Both the position numbers and the translations under genes were made by a program. Under the pieces are notes generated by a model, which saw nothing but the letters and a program-made list of their open reading frames with translations, did no database searches and had not been told where the DNA came from. A DNA stretch of 64,000 nucleotides from positions 880,395 through 944,394 of the forward strand of contig VXAY01006827.1 in NCBI GenBank assembly GCA_013399855.1, in the 5' to 3' direction. This DNA is from Oxyruncus cristatus. Its lineage: Eukaryota > Chordata > Aves > Passeriformes > Cotingidae. Each line of letters opens with the position of its first letter. The stretch's first letter is position 1. This document shows positions 50,578 through 63,748 of the stretch, in pieces.

Positions 50578-53500
50578 GTGAGTGGTACAGGGAAGGGCAC
50601 ATGGGCAACATCAAAGATATTTCATAAGGCTGAGGAACATCCTGCATTTCCACAACAAAAAATGGAAGGGTGAGGGGTGGGGGAGGGAAACAATTAGCTA
50701 AAATAGTTTTGAAATGTGTGTTTGATATTCTGAGCTTTCCTGACAAGTGCAGTTGTCATCAGCACCATGGCTGTAAACACCATGAAACATTAAGACAGTA
50801 AGCAGTAACTTAGGAAAAACCTGGAAGCCCGAAGGACATGGCATGGACACAAAGAAATCTCCAGAAACATAGGTAGCATTTAACACACACTAGCCCAACC
50901 ATTTTCAAATTAAATCATTTGGGCAAATGCAGCCTTCCTTGTTGAATGGGGAGTAAAGGGAAATACAGCAATGGAAATGCAGCAAATGAACTGTTACAGG
51001 TGGTAAAGAGAACTTTTAAAAACCTGACATGGTCTTTACAGATTTCTGTGAGCACATCACTAGCCTGTGATCAAAATCCCTGGCATGATCCTTTGAGGAT
51101 GCCCTTCTTCTGAAGTTGATTAAAGCCTTGAACTTACCTGTTATGAGAGAAACAACAGTTCTGATGACGGGGGGGTTTTTTTCCAGTGCTTTTGTTGCTA
51201 GTGAACCTGCACACCCGCTTGCAGGGCATCAGAAATTAGAATGAAATAGCTCTTCTGCAAAGATTCAAAAAGCGTTTATTTCTCTTATTTTTCTTCGTGC
51301 ATTCTTGACAGAAAAGAAAAAACAATTGTTTTTTTTCCAGTGGTTATATAGATGTATAGTTTATAGACTAATTTTTATTTTCTATGCCTAATGCAGGTAG
51401 GAATGTTTTTAGTAAATCTCGTGTAAGAACAACACTGAACTTCTACACTGAAGTCATCCTAACCATTTGTACATAACTGTGCTGAACACCCTTTGTGTGG
51501 GCAAAACACACATTTCATTCTCTTTCTGGAAATCTATATGTTAACCTAATCTTCAGTTACGGGGAGACACATGGGGAGGTTGAGCTTTTTCAGTATTAAA
51601 TGTTATACCCATTTTACCGGCTGCTTACCACTAGTGAAGTATTTATTTTCTACATAACCTACGACTTTTAGGATACAGGATGCCGTCCAAAGCTTTCAGA
51701 GCTGTCTCATGTGTTTGGAGATTGAGCCTGCCTTTAAAAATATAGTGCACAATTATTCCACGTTAACTTCTGGGATGAAGATAGCACCATATTGATATGG
51801 GCAAATAATAAAGACAGTCTCCATGATGGAGACTGCATTGACTGTGGAGGACTTTCCAAGTGCTCCAATAAAAGGAGCTCCTTTAACAGTGCGCTGGAGC
51901 AGAGACTAATCCCAACACGCCTCTGATCCCAAGGTATAAACACGCCATCCTCCCTTCAGCTCACCTTTTCGCTTTCGGAGGTTGCTATGACTCACACGTC
52001 TCTGGCAGTCCCACATCTGCCTTTGACAGGCATTTTGGGAGAGAGATTACACAGTTCAACTTTACTCCCACTCCTGGGCTCCCCGGCTTGACCACGTTGG
52101 CCTGCACCTACCCGGCTGGGTCACCCTAAGTTGCTGAGCCTCATGAGTGGTTCCTTGCTCTAGCTGGAGCTGCACAAACTCCTGGGATTTCCCAAGGCTT
52201 TTGGTTGCCTCTTGCCGGGTTGGAGAGGATAAAGCAGGCTCCCACGCATGCCACCATGCCTGTGGATACCTGGTGGTGCAGCTGACCTCCCTCGGGAGAG
52301 GCCGGAGTTTTTGGTGGCCGCTTGCAGAGCTGTGAAAGAAAATTTCTCACAGTTCCTCTGTCTGGCCACAGCTGCCTGAAGCCTGCCAACACGAATTTGG
52401 GTTTTAAAGACACTCCCTGTGACAACACCAACTGGCTGGAAAGGTCATCTGCCGAGGCACGGGTGACTCCAGCAGCTTCTTCCCTGTGCTTAAGAAAAGC
52501 CGCAGATGGTTACAAGCACTGTGGCTTGGTTTGCCTCCAGTTTCACAGAGTTTGTTTTCTATAATGTGTCTGCTGCCAAGTCCGCATCAGACTTCTTCAT
52601 GTGAAGAAATCTGTATGAAGAAATGAAGTTTTGAGTGTTAGGAGCCTGCATGAATAGGGCCGTTCTCAGTTCTGCAGTCGTTGCGATGTTTCATCTCTCT
52701 GTCCAAGATACTCCAGCACTACTAGAGATTTCCAGTTTTGTAAAGGGTTTCTTCAGGGTGCCAGTGGTTCCCCAAATTCCTGTAAGACATCACAACAGGA
52801 CTTGGCAGTCGTTCAGCAAGAGTACTCAATCACTGCTCTTTCTTCTCTCAGAATCTTTTGTTATCTGCCTTGGCTTTACATCTTTGTACCAGCTAGTCAC
52901 ACCAAACCTATGGAGTTACTACATCACTGCATTTCTGACACTACCACTCCTGTCATACCCAGATACTGTCCCAAATCTGCATTTCACTCAAGTTTCTGGC
53001 AGCTCATCTCCAGACATACTCAGACTTCTTTCTTTCGTGTCAGCTTTGACAGAACCTTTGTTTTGGGAGAGCTGGGACATATCTCATGACTTACACCTAG
53101 GCAGAAGTCCTGGGCAAGGGCCCTGTGAAGACAAGCAGAAGATCTTTGTGTTCCACTTGCTTAATTAACCTGGTTATTGATGCCCCTCAGGAAGCCTGAC
53201 ATCTACATATGTGTAACTGGAGCCCGGTTTTCAGGCTGCATGATTAAAAAATCACTTCAATTAACTCTTCACATCATCATCTCCTTGGCCTAACCAGGAA
53301 AGCCATAGTCTGGGATGGAGACAGGGACAGAGGAGGGACAGAAAAGGCTGGAAACAAAATAATCATTCATAAAACAATCTCAAGGGTTTATTTCTTTGAG
53401 AACTTGTTCCCGATTTAAGTCCATGGTATTATTTATGAAAGTAGCAATACTGTTCCTGCTAGTGGAGATGTGTAGTCAACCTTTTGAACCATACACACAC

Positions 53501-54053
53501 GTACAAAGTTATGAGCACTACAGATTTCAGGACAGCACTCCAGAGAGCAGCATTTCATTTGCTGTGTGGTTTCTTTCACTCTAACATAAACAGGACAGTT
53601 AAACACCACCAACAATGAACAGTGAATAATTTTACAAGACAAAGATCTCATCTCTGTCTTACATTTGCCATTGGCCATTGCCATTTTCTCCTTCCAAGTG
53701 TCAGCCATGCTACAGCCCAGCAGTTCTTGCCCTCCCATTTTTCTATTTATGACAACATTTTGATCATCATAACCCTGCGGCAAAAACCTGTAATTGCAGA
53801 AAATATTTTATATGCTCTTGTTCAGAAGGCCAAAGTAGCATGCTGATTCTTTCAGCAGCAAAAAGGAACTGATCCACTGCCCCTGGGACAGCTTGTTTCT
53901 GGATGAGTCAACTACTGAGTGCCTGTGACCGTGCCAGAGTTTGGCATGTAAGAGTCAGCACAGAGCTATGGCTGCACTCAGTCCTCTGCTGTTGGCCTTG
54001 GCAGCTGCCCTGTGGGTTTCCACCCCATCAGTGTGTCATTCTGTTGCCTTACC

Positions 54054-54068
54054 ATAATGCATTGTGGG
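54054..54068 (-). promoter_or_regulatory. ZNF143/STAF (SBS) consensus site
   Basis: On the minus strand these 15 bases read CCCACAATGCATTAT, matching the long and information-rich ZNF143/STAF core CCCAnAATGCAYY. On the + strand it is followed at once by TTTAAATA (54069-54076), a TATA-like stretch. ZNF143 is known to act at promoters, snRNA genes and chromatin loop anchors. Occupancy here is inferred only from the motif. Confidence 0.5.
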
Positions 54069-54934
54069 TTTAAATACCTTGCAGTTGTTGGCAGTGTCAG
54101 GATGTGTGTGAAGATGTGTTGGAAGTTTTTTTAGCTTAATGTCCACCTACCTCGTCCACATCCCCCAAACCAGAACTATTTTAATTAGGCTATCTATTAT
54201 TTTAATACAAGTGATTAGGATAGAAGGTAAAACTGTGTATCATCACAGTGATTTTCATCATTAAACTTCCTTGTGGCTTATGTACTTAAAAATATACATA
54301 TTTCTACTTCTCTATAAGGTTTTTATTTAAGCTCAGAAGCGTGTTTATATATTTTGAATCTGTAGCATCACTGATAGAACCTCAGGAAGTGTTAAGAACT
54401 TCTTCCATATCTGCATATGTTGGTTATAAAATCACCATGGAGAGAGAGAATTAGAGTTATCCCACAACATCCCCTTTTGTGTGTCACATAAAAAACGACA
54501 CTAAATGGATTTCTTACTCTTGCTTCAGTGTTTCATGCAATTAAAATAAGCATTCATAACAGTTACGGCATTTCTGTTTGTTCTTCCACCATCAATTACC
54601 TTTTTCAAAAGCCCCTTTGACCAGGAAGCAAACCTAGTCTTAAAATAGCAGGAATGTAGGCTGAGAAATACAGTCTGCCAGGTCCAGGTGTAATCCTACA
54701 AGCTGCCCTATCTGCCCTGACAATTTTCAGCTCCAAAGTAACTCCATTAAGAGGCACGGTCCAGGGATGTGCTGTAGGGAATTCATGTCAGAAGTGGGAT
54801 TCAGCAGCTCAGCAGTGCTATTCCTGCCCAGTTGCCGCAGCCTTCCTTCTCATTCTCTGCCACTGCTCAGCCCAGGAGCTTCATGTGCATCGAGAACACA
54901 ACAGCAGGCAGATATACATGGTTTTGTGTGGAGC

Positions 54935-55035
54935 TGCGTTCTCAATTTCTACATCTGTAAAACTGAGATAATACGTTACCAAGTTCAAAGGGGCAAATTA
55001 ATTAGTCAGTGTGCGTAGAGCACCTTGAAAGTACA
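54935..55035 (+). repeat. Ancient MIR/CORE-SINE-like repeat tail
   Basis: Reads CTCAATTTCTACATCTGTAA then AACTGAGATAATAC, then CAAATTAATTAGTC, then GTAGAGCACCTTGAAAGTAC. It is the forward version of the tail found reversed at 41345-41560. It is well decayed and about 100 bases long. Confidence 0.55.
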
Positions 55036-56503
55036 AAATTAACTCTTCTTAGCCCACAAGTACTCGAGATGCACCGAGGTGTTCTCTAGGGCCTCTTGAT
55101 TCCAGACAAAGGTCCTCTTGATTAAATTAGATTGCTAATGTATTAACGCATTAGCACACTTGAAGAAAGAAAAGTTTGAAAAAGCAATTTGGCTTCATCA
55201 CATGAACGGCGTGTATACTTAATGGAAATTTTTCCAGCATTCACAAAACAAAGAAAAATCAATAAAATGTCTGCCAACTGTTCCACTGAAAACATTTTAT
55301 AATCTATAGCGCCGAGAATCCCGAGCCAAGATAAACCAGCGTTGCTGACAGAAAATACTGACAATTATTTTGCATTGATTCAACTTGGCCCAGCCCAGAC
55401 TGACCTTGTTTATTCATCTCAGTCTATTAATTCATATTAACTTGGCATCAAAATGGGACATGTGGCATGTGGGCTGAAGACCCACTTCTCTATCTTAGAC
55501 TCAGATAAATGCAGTGCATTGAGTACTTCCAGTGCCTTGAGCTCTTAGGTAGATTTATACGCATTAGACAGAACTGGTTAAGTTCCTTTTATCCCCGCTG
55601 GGCTTTTCATGTCTGTTGACTGTAAAACTAGAAGCTCGGTAGAGGTAACATCTTCTTCTAAGCCTTTGGATATTCATGAAATCCTCCCAGTGCTGGTCAG
55701 TTTTAAAGACACATCCAAAGAGGATGGAGGAGTTTAAGCTCTTTTAAAATATAAAAATAGAAGGGTTATGGCACTTTGGCAGCCAAAAAAGCAATTTGCG
55801 GGTCTCAGCAGAATCCGAGGCCGTGTGTAAGAAAGCTGATCAAGACACTACGGAGGAGATAATGGGGCCGAAGAGCAGAAGAATCCCCCTGCTTTTCCAA
55901 GCACCATAATCTGGTCTCCAACGAAGTTTCTTAGTTTCTTTTACTGAACCCATAAAGCTTAGTGGGATGGGACAGTTGCATTACTGCAGCTTAAAAGTGT
56001 CTCGAGAAAGCTGATGAGGAGAGTTGCTTTTAGTTGCTTTACATATGCCCAGCTGCTCTCATAGCTGATGCCCGACCGGTAGTGTGAAGACAAAGGCACG
56101 GGGAAAATCTGAGCTTTTCCTTTAATTATTTATGTTCTCATCAGTAATAAAGGGCTTTTTGTGCCTGGAATGTATTATTTGTATTATCAAAGCTGAGCCA
56201 GATTTCACGCTGTGGCAGTTAAGAAATTGGGTGCTGCACAAAAGCGTTCATGTTTTCATTCTCACACCTACACTGCTGTCATATCTGAAAGCCACCCTTG
56301 GGTAAAACACTACTTGAGTCAAACGTGACTACATCCACAGAGGAGGAAAAGCCACCCAAATGAGGAGAATCCTCCCAAAGGACTTCCCAGATGGCCTGGC
56401 ATTGGATGTTTAGTTTATTTTCTCTATTTGACTCGTTCGTGGTGATGGCAATGCTCCCTTGGACTTCACTGAGCACTTGGCAGTTTGGGTATGGCAGGAC
56501 AAG

Positions 56504-56523
56504 CAGCCAGCCAGCCAGCCAGG
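56504..56523. repeat. (GCCA)5-like tetranucleotide repeat
   Basis: Consecutive CAGC/CCAG units (AGCCAGCCAGCCAGCCAGG). Short and likely polymorphic. Confidence 0.9.
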
Positions 56524-57218
56524 GTGACACAACATGGCCTCCAAATTTCCAGTTACTCTGCATTGGGAATGGATTGCCTTTCCACATGCCTATGTAAGCA
56601 GAGATTAATGATGAGTGAAGAAACCAAGACTAGCAAAACCAAACAAAAAAACCAACAAAAAACCCACACACACACAAAAAAAAATCCATCTGCATTTTCC
56701 GTAACATGTAGTTGGTGCTTTCTTCCCTGCAGCTCCTTCACAACTTGGATTTCTGTGATGGAGTGGTGAGGGGACAGGGTTTAACTAAAAATTGCAGGAA
56801 ATCGGTGCTGCCTTTTTGGTCTGACATCCTCCCACCCTGGCATTCATCCAACTTCCTCCAGGCAGGGCTGCCAACAGTGCCTGGTGCCTGCTATGTGCAA
56901 TGCACATCCCCAGCCTGTCTTGCTTAACAAAACTGTAATTGCTCCAAAAACACCAGCTTTACACCTCACCTCTGAATGACAGGACAGTGCTGGAGTGACT
57001 GCACGGCCAAATGAGTGATCATAGTGATGCTCAGTCAACAAACCTACTGGCATCTGAGGGAAAAGGCCACTAGGTTTGTAGCCAGGAAATTACACGGGCT
57101 GCTGTATACTTGAAAAGATAGAAAACAAACAAAACAGCTTTGCTTTGCCATGCATTATCTCCCCAACTCTGCAGTCATTGCTCCCTCCCCTTCTATCACT
57201 TCTGCTTTGTTTTCAAAG

Positions 57219-57313
57219 ACCCACCAGCTGCAGACAGGCAGAGGACACTGACCATGGAGCGGATGGCCACACCACCTCCCTCATCACGAAACCCTTTCCC
57301 AGCAGCCAGGAAG
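57219..57313 (+). CDS. Candidate extra exon (possible alternative WDPCP 3' exon)
   Basis: This 95-base segment sits between a pyrimidine-rich acceptor (CTGCTTTGTTTTCAAAG, 57202-57218) and a consensus donor (AAG|GTAAGT, 57314). If spliced to the exon ending at 50577 it stays open, completing Arg and reading PTSCRQAEDTDHGADG, then HTTSLITKPFPSSQE, and leaving in phase 1. A second frame is also open (DPPAADRQRTLTMERM...), so openness alone means little. The residues do not resemble the HILQQ-type continuation I remember from mammals. It could be a lineage-specific or alternative exon, a lncRNA exon, or a chance pseudo-exon. No homology supports it. Confidence 0.2.
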
Positions 57314-60300
57314 GTAAGTGAACAAGTCTCTTTCAAATAGGCACAAGGGTATGAAGCTAAAAATAATGGTGCTTAATGTCTTGAAAATTAATTGGGATCT
57401 CGGAGAAAAAACAAGTCAGTGGCATTGCAGCGTGAGCTTGATTTGTGCGTTCCTAGCAGGGAGAGGCGTGAGGGCTCAGCTACCAGCTCATGGAAGGGAG
57501 AATAAGTCAACAGATCATATGAATCTCCTTATCTTGCAGCAGTTATTCATGGTTTAACAAAAACAGGCAGGGTTTATTACTTCCAGCCATTGTTGCTCTG
57601 TTACTGGGTGCGCAATAGCAGCAGCAGAGCCTCACTGCTTGCATGGCTTGTGAAGCAGCAGCATGCACTGCTCCTGCAGGGCTTCTGGAGTAAGGGAGGG
57701 TGGCTGCCTTGCTTCAGCAGCTTCTGGTGTCTCCATCATAGCAGAGTCCAGGTAGTGCAGCAGTGTAGTAGAGGAGCAGCCCAACATGAGAAAGTCATGG
57801 TTAAAGAGTTGTCCTGTGAAGTCAGCCTTGCAGGGATAGGTGAGAGTGTTTGCACAAGGGGAGAGACGAGGGTTTTTATCTTCTGCCTTGTCCGGGTGTC
57901 CCATCGCTCTGCTGACAGGTGTGTAGGAGCAGAGCCAGTGTCCAGGCATGCTGACAGAGTCAGTGGAGGCGTAACTGCAGTTCCTATGGCCACAACTGAA
58001 ACAGATCACTTCAAACGAGCCAGCTACGGGTGCACTTCCACCTTACAGTGAAGCTGAACCAGCAGCTTGCCACCATCGAAATGGGAAGGTCCTGCTGCCC
58101 CCTCACCACCCTCTTCCACCCACATCCATGGGAGCTGACAGCATAGTAACCCAACCCAAAAAAATTGCTTGTTTTCTTTCCCGTGGGCCTTTGTCCATCC
58201 CATGAGCTGAACTGCCTTGCGTGGGGATTAGAAGACACCACAGACAGCACCAAGCAAAGGGCAGAAGGACATTGCCTGCAGCAGGACTTCTTTTTGATGT
58301 TGGCAGCTGTTAATTCAGCTCAAGCTGTAACATGAAGCCTCATCCTCAAGCACCTCCTGCAGCAACCTGGCAGCACACAGACTGAAAAACCCTCCTGAGA
58401 CAGAAGGCGAGCACTCAGGCAGGCAGCCCATACCCCACCACCCCAGAGCTACCCCAGCACAGGCAGACAGGTGTGCTGCAGCCACGACTGTCCCAGTGTG
58501 TGCACCCCAGTCCTGCAGCAGCTCTCCACCGAGCTGGGACGATGTGGGATCCCCGATCCATCGCTTGCCTTGCATCTCCACACTGCCTTATCCACAAAAA
58601 TCATGGTTGCTTTAACTTGTTGGAGTGTTTGAGGGAATATACGTATCCTACATGTATAGACTTGCATAGGCAATATATTAAGTATTTTAATTCATCCATT
58701 GAATAACATGATATAAAATAGCTTTGTTTTATTGAAAAAGTGAAAGTTACTTAGTATCATACCTTTGTTTGTTTCGGTTTTTCAGTGAGTTAAGTGGAAT
58801 GTAAATAACACAGTGTGTTTTCTTGCTTTTTTTTTTTTTTCAAGGAAATGTGAGAGCCATTTCTTCGGAGCAGGTGACCCATTTCTGATTTATTTTTTTA
58901 TTTCTGCTTATTATTATTTACTCTATTTTGAAGCTTCCTGAAACTCCCCAAGCCTGTCCCTGCAAGCTGTCTGCCTGCAGGGCTCTCACTGAAATTGGTA
59001 GAAATGCTCCTATACTGCTCTGCTAGAGCAGGGCTTCACCTGCTGCTTTGTATTGAGCCCAGAACATAAAAGTCTTGTTCTCCATCCATGTTTATCTTAC
59101 ATAAACTAGCCCATGCTCGTATTAGCACTTTCAAGACCTCAGTTAAGAGGAGTGAAATACTACCCTATGGTTTCATGATAACTTTGAACTGATTTAACTG
59201 CAAGGTGCTGCCAAAAAAGGTGGTCCATCCCTTCCCCCACTGCCAGCCTCCAGTCCTGTGTCCTCCTCCCTCTCCTGCAGTGTCTCACATCCTTCCAGCC
59301 TGCAAAAATCTTGGTGGGGCAGGAGAGGAGGAGACCTCCATGTGGGCAGGGAGACCCTACCCTGTCCCCCAGATCCTTCTGTTACAGTTGTCTCCTGTGG
59401 GGACATTCCCTCCTGGCCTGGTTTGGTACCCCAGGAGGTTGGGTGTTGGTGGGGGTGCATATAGAGCACATGTACAGAGAGCCTGTCTCCAGTGCTGATG
59501 AGTTGGCAGCATCAACACACTCCTTCAGTTCTACTTTAAGGGAAAAAAATAAAATAAAATTATGAAGTAAAATATAATAAAAATAAGATAAATTTCACGA
59601 CACCGTGGATGGAGGCACAAGAGTGCCTGTGTTTTAGCTTCCTCCCAGTTACAGTTCTTGTTTAAACTTCTATTTTTGAGGCCAGAGTATTCAGTGTTTG
59701 GCCTCGGTGCAAACAGATCATCTAAAAAAAAAAAAAAAGAGAAGAAAGGAAACACTTCAACCTCCCAGCGGAGCAGGATGGCACTTATTTATTTCTTTCA
59801 TTACAAAACCAGCCTGTGCCAAGTAAAATTGTGTTCCAAGAGCTGTTCTACCAGTCCTGGAGCACTGAAGAAGAACACACACCAGCCCCACCTCTGCAGC
59901 CTCCTGCAGGCCCTTGCGCATTTTCACTGCGTGGAGGATGGGGAAAGGCTGGGGACCAGGTGCCAGAGTTCACCACATTGGAGTCAAACCAGTGGGAAAT
60001 CCTCATACTCAAAGCATCTCCCCTTTGGCCTTGGGGTGATTTCGGTGGCCTCAGGATACAGAGTAAAGTGAAATAAAGCAGCAGGGATGGTGTTGAGGCA
60101 TTGGTGGGACCCTTGGATTTGCAGCTGGGTTAGCCAGCAGTTAACTGCTCCTTCCCCAAGCTGTGTGGAAGATGCTACTTGCCTTCATGTCAGGAGTTGA
60201 ATTAATAAACTGAGAAGTTAATTTGAAAGCTCTGGACTATAACAATAAAATCCACAGGCCCAAATGTACAGGCTGTTTAACAAGAGTGATACACAGAAGA

Positions 60301-61489
60301 AAGCTTTGACATCACATCATTAAAGATTTATCCAAGGGAGTGGTTAAAGCATTCTTTTGTTCCAAAAAGTTACTGCCATTGAGTGGTCACCATTACTAAA
60401 AGCTGGTGTGGTCAAAGTGTGACCTCTGTGACCTGGGTGGAATTGTCTTGATTTCAGCACACATCGCAGAGGTGCTTGTGCACAGGGAAAGGGGCACAAC
60501 CACCTGAGCTGCTCTGGACCAAGGGAAGGCAGCAGCCCTTCGCCTGGACACCACCACCGGCCTGCTGCATCAGCACATTGATGGACAGCCTGTTGCCAAG
60601 GTCCCACTTTCACCCTCCTGCTTCCCTGGGCTGGCATCCCCCTGCCACCACTTCCCTCACGTTGCTTCAGAGGTAGCTCACACAATACTGGGCTTGGTGC
60701 CACCCAAGGGGAGCACACCCAAAACCCGGCCCTTCTTGCACAGGCAACTCTGCAGGAAGATCCCTGCAGCTGCGAGACGGAGGATTTTCTTTGCCTTCCT
60801 TTGCCGGTTCGTTGGTGAAAGTCTGGGGCCAGAAGTGACCCATTGCCAGTGCAAATGGCCACAGAGGCCTCAGCAGGGATGTATCTGATATGGGCCCTGT
60901 CCTTTGTAGGGGCACCATAGCCCGTGTCGTCCTCACTCGCTGCTCTCTCAGCTATGAGGAAGCTTCTCCTCCCTGAAACTCTGAAGATCGTGCAACAAAG
61001 TGTTCCCAGTGACCTGCCAGAGCAGCTGGTTGTCACACAGCCAAGCAGCGCTCAAGCTGTTGAACGAGATTTGTTTCTGGAGGAAAGCATTAGCCCTACA
61101 GCGTGAGAGAAGTGGCTCAGAGGCAGGACCGTGCTGCCACGGGGGGCCACCCGTGTCCCTCCAGCGGTGCCGGCGGCTTTGCACGAGCACAGGTGAGAGG
61201 TGTCCTGCCTGCAGCCCCCTGGTGTGAGGGTGAGGGTGCTGTGGTGGTCTCAGATCGCAGGTAGGATGAATGCAAACGGCTTTGCCACACTGGTTTGGGA
61301 CCAGCGCCGACGAGAGGATCCCATCACTGAGGACAAAGGTGGAGACAGTGTAGATAGATGCCAGAGGAGTGAGGATAAGATGCAGCTTTTCTTGCCCTGA
61401 GCATGGCTTGCTTGAGTACGGCTCCTCAGGGCTTGAAGCAAATGAGAAGTGAGCACCTCATCCACAATATCTGGAGTGGTCAGGATTTG

Positions 61490-61650
61490 GTGTTCATGTT
61501 CGGCGCTGTCTTCCAGGAAAGGCTGGAGATAAGATTAGAGTAGCCTGGAGGACCATCCTACTTGAAACCCAGCCTAGTCTTGCTGCTCTGAGCAGGCTGA
61601 TCAGGGAGGCCCCTCCTCGTCTGTGTTATTCTGGGATTTGATCACCTTGA
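61490..61650 (+). repeat. Possible degraded CR1 3' end
   Basis: The segments CTTCCAGGAAAGGCTGGAG, GTAGCCTGGAGGACCATCCT and TTGCTGCTCTGAGCAGG, then a degenerate TGTGTTATTCTGGGATTTGA, follow the order of a CR1 3' UTR and terminus, but the closing part is corrupted. Classified with low certainty. It could be another old repeat. Confidence 0.4.
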
Positions 61651-63731
61651 GCAAGCTGTGTAGGTTAGTTCAAAGAGTCTCCATTTAGCAGCACCCAGCC
61701 TTAGGTAAGCCAAACCAAGGCTCCAAACACCCTGGTCACCTGCCTTGGTAAAAACAAGACCCTTTGGAAAACATTTATCTCAACTGCTCTCTTGTTTCTT
61801 GACCAGAGACTGATCTTACATATGGCAACTTAAGATGCTGAAGTCAATGGTGCCTTATGACTACCAAATGGTTGTTTTAATATATTACCACTCGGATGAA
61901 TATCTATCAGCCAGAATGGTTTGATGTGATGCTATTTGAGGGAAACAAGGAATTTCCAGTGAAAAGTAGTACCTATGGACCCTAGCATCAGGCCTGTCCT
62001 TCCACACAGTCATTCCTGCAGCCTGGAATCGTGCAGTCTTCATCTGAAAAGAACAGGTGTTTAAAATAATTTCCCATGGCTCTTTCATTTATTCCTCTCT
62101 TTCCCACTCTCGTCCTTTCCCACTTTCATCGTGCCCTTGCGAATAATCCCCAGGAGAAAAAGCGTAGCCTCCTGGGAGCAATACAGCAGCGCGGGGAAGA
62201 GGTTTCTCTGTATTTCCCACTACAGAGGAGTAAAAGGATCCTCCGTTCTGCCTCAGACCTGTGGAGACAGAGCAAACCACAGCCTCCATCCTGCTACCCC
62301 TGCAGGTCTGAGATGACTTAGTGGCTTTTCAATTACAGGGTGTGCCTTCCCCTACCACTCCTCCCTTCGCCTGCCGGAGCGGGACCACATCATTACCATG
62401 CAAAGCCCCGCGATCTGAACTCTCCAGGGCACAAGTAGATGCTCTCCTGTCAGGATATTCATGTTTTCCTCCTCTGGATGAGTAGCGGCTCATCACCATA
62501 GGGAGCAGCACTGCAGTGCTGGCTTCCCCTGCTCCTGGACACCCATCTTCCTGCACTATGAAAATCAACTCTCATCAAATTGTTACGGTGCCTTTTATTG
62601 CTGGGGTGCTGCATCAGAAGAGATGCAGATATCAGAAGAGGCTTCCAGTCATTACCGCTCTTCAGCCTTTGATTAACATCAAATACCTCTACAAGCTTGA
62701 TGCCACATCACAGACTTCCCACACGACACCACCAAGTCTTCTTTCCTGTGACCAGAGAGGTTTGCAAATAGGATTTTTTGAGAAGTATTTTTTTTAAAAA
62801 GCAAGTAGGTAGGTCTGCAGGGCTGGGTCCTTGTTCACCTCTCCCCAGACAGAGGCACAAATCACAAACTCCAGGTCAATTATGTGCCTGATGCACTCAG
62901 GACCCTGAGCCTTGAACTACAGTGACCTACCCAAACAGCCTTGAACTCCATATGGTCAAACATGCTGGGGGGGTTTTCCTAGCCCACATGCACCTTCCCA
63001 CCTATTCTCCTAGTGCCCAGTGCAACCACCAGCAGAAACCTCTCTGCATCAGGCCCTGACACAGCTCTAGGGGCAAAAGATCCACCCCTCCCTCACATTG
63101 AATCACTGCTGTTCCTCAGGGCTTTACTGAAAAAGAAAAGAAAAAAATGAATCATGTTTTTTTGAAGCCTCCAGTAAGTGTCCTTCAGAGAGCAAGGAGA
63201 GGCCAGAAGAAAGAAAGCTTGAAGCCACCTAAAACCCAAGGCAAATACACACAGCCCCAGGACTGGGGCGAGGAAGACTGCTACCAAGTAAGACACCTCA
63301 CAACCTCCTTGAAGAGAGGTAAGAAGTCTCAGTGGTGAAGCAGTGCTTCAGGTTTCCACGCTGGAATAACCTGGTGGGGTCTGCGAGGCAAGCACTGATT
63401 CGGGTGAGACACTGGGGACACTTTCTTGTCATCTTCAAATTACCTCCAAGAATTACCAAGGGGTCGTGTTGTGGCCGGGCCACGTCTCACCACGTCTCAC
63501 CATCTCCCTGCAGGGGAAGAGCCAAACAAGGGGTTGGAAACTCAATGTCCCTACAGTGCTTATTTGGAGCCATTGCACTTCTACTGCTCCCTCCATGCTG
63601 AGGTAGGGAGGCTGTACCAGGGAATGCTGTTTCGGAGGGAGATCTCTATCTCTGTGGTGAAATGCACGTGCCATGAGATGGAGCTGCTGCTCTGGTAAAG
63701 GTTCCTTATGAAGCTTCAGGAGTTAAGGGAA

Positions 63732-63748
63732 TTTTTTTTTTTTTTTTT
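63732..63748. repeat. T17 homopolymer
   Basis: Seventeen T residues in the G+C-richer right end of the window. A similar T14 tract lies at 58827-58840 and an A15 tract at 59724-59738. Confidence 0.95.

Noticed and set aside
52635..53168. 177-codon open frame on the + strand
   Set aside because: No recognisable motif or family resemblance. It overlaps another open frame in a different register and shows no conserved features.
58366..58410. CACCTCCTGCAGCAA resembling the HILQQ start of the last WDPCP exon
   Set aside because: Phase is wrong for the preceding AG-ending exon, there is no pyrimidine tract, and a stop follows after about 15 codons without further similarity.
62076..62321. Pyrimidine tract plus CCCCAG followed by an open frame (EKKRSLLGAIQQ...)
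   Set aside because: An attractive acceptor, but no family resemblance and no clear donor in frame. Treated as chance.
63187..63288. Possible exon ending CTACCAA|GTAAGA
   Set aside because: It stays open in only one frame, and that frame does not match the phase left by 50577. In the matching phase a stop comes after about 11 codons.
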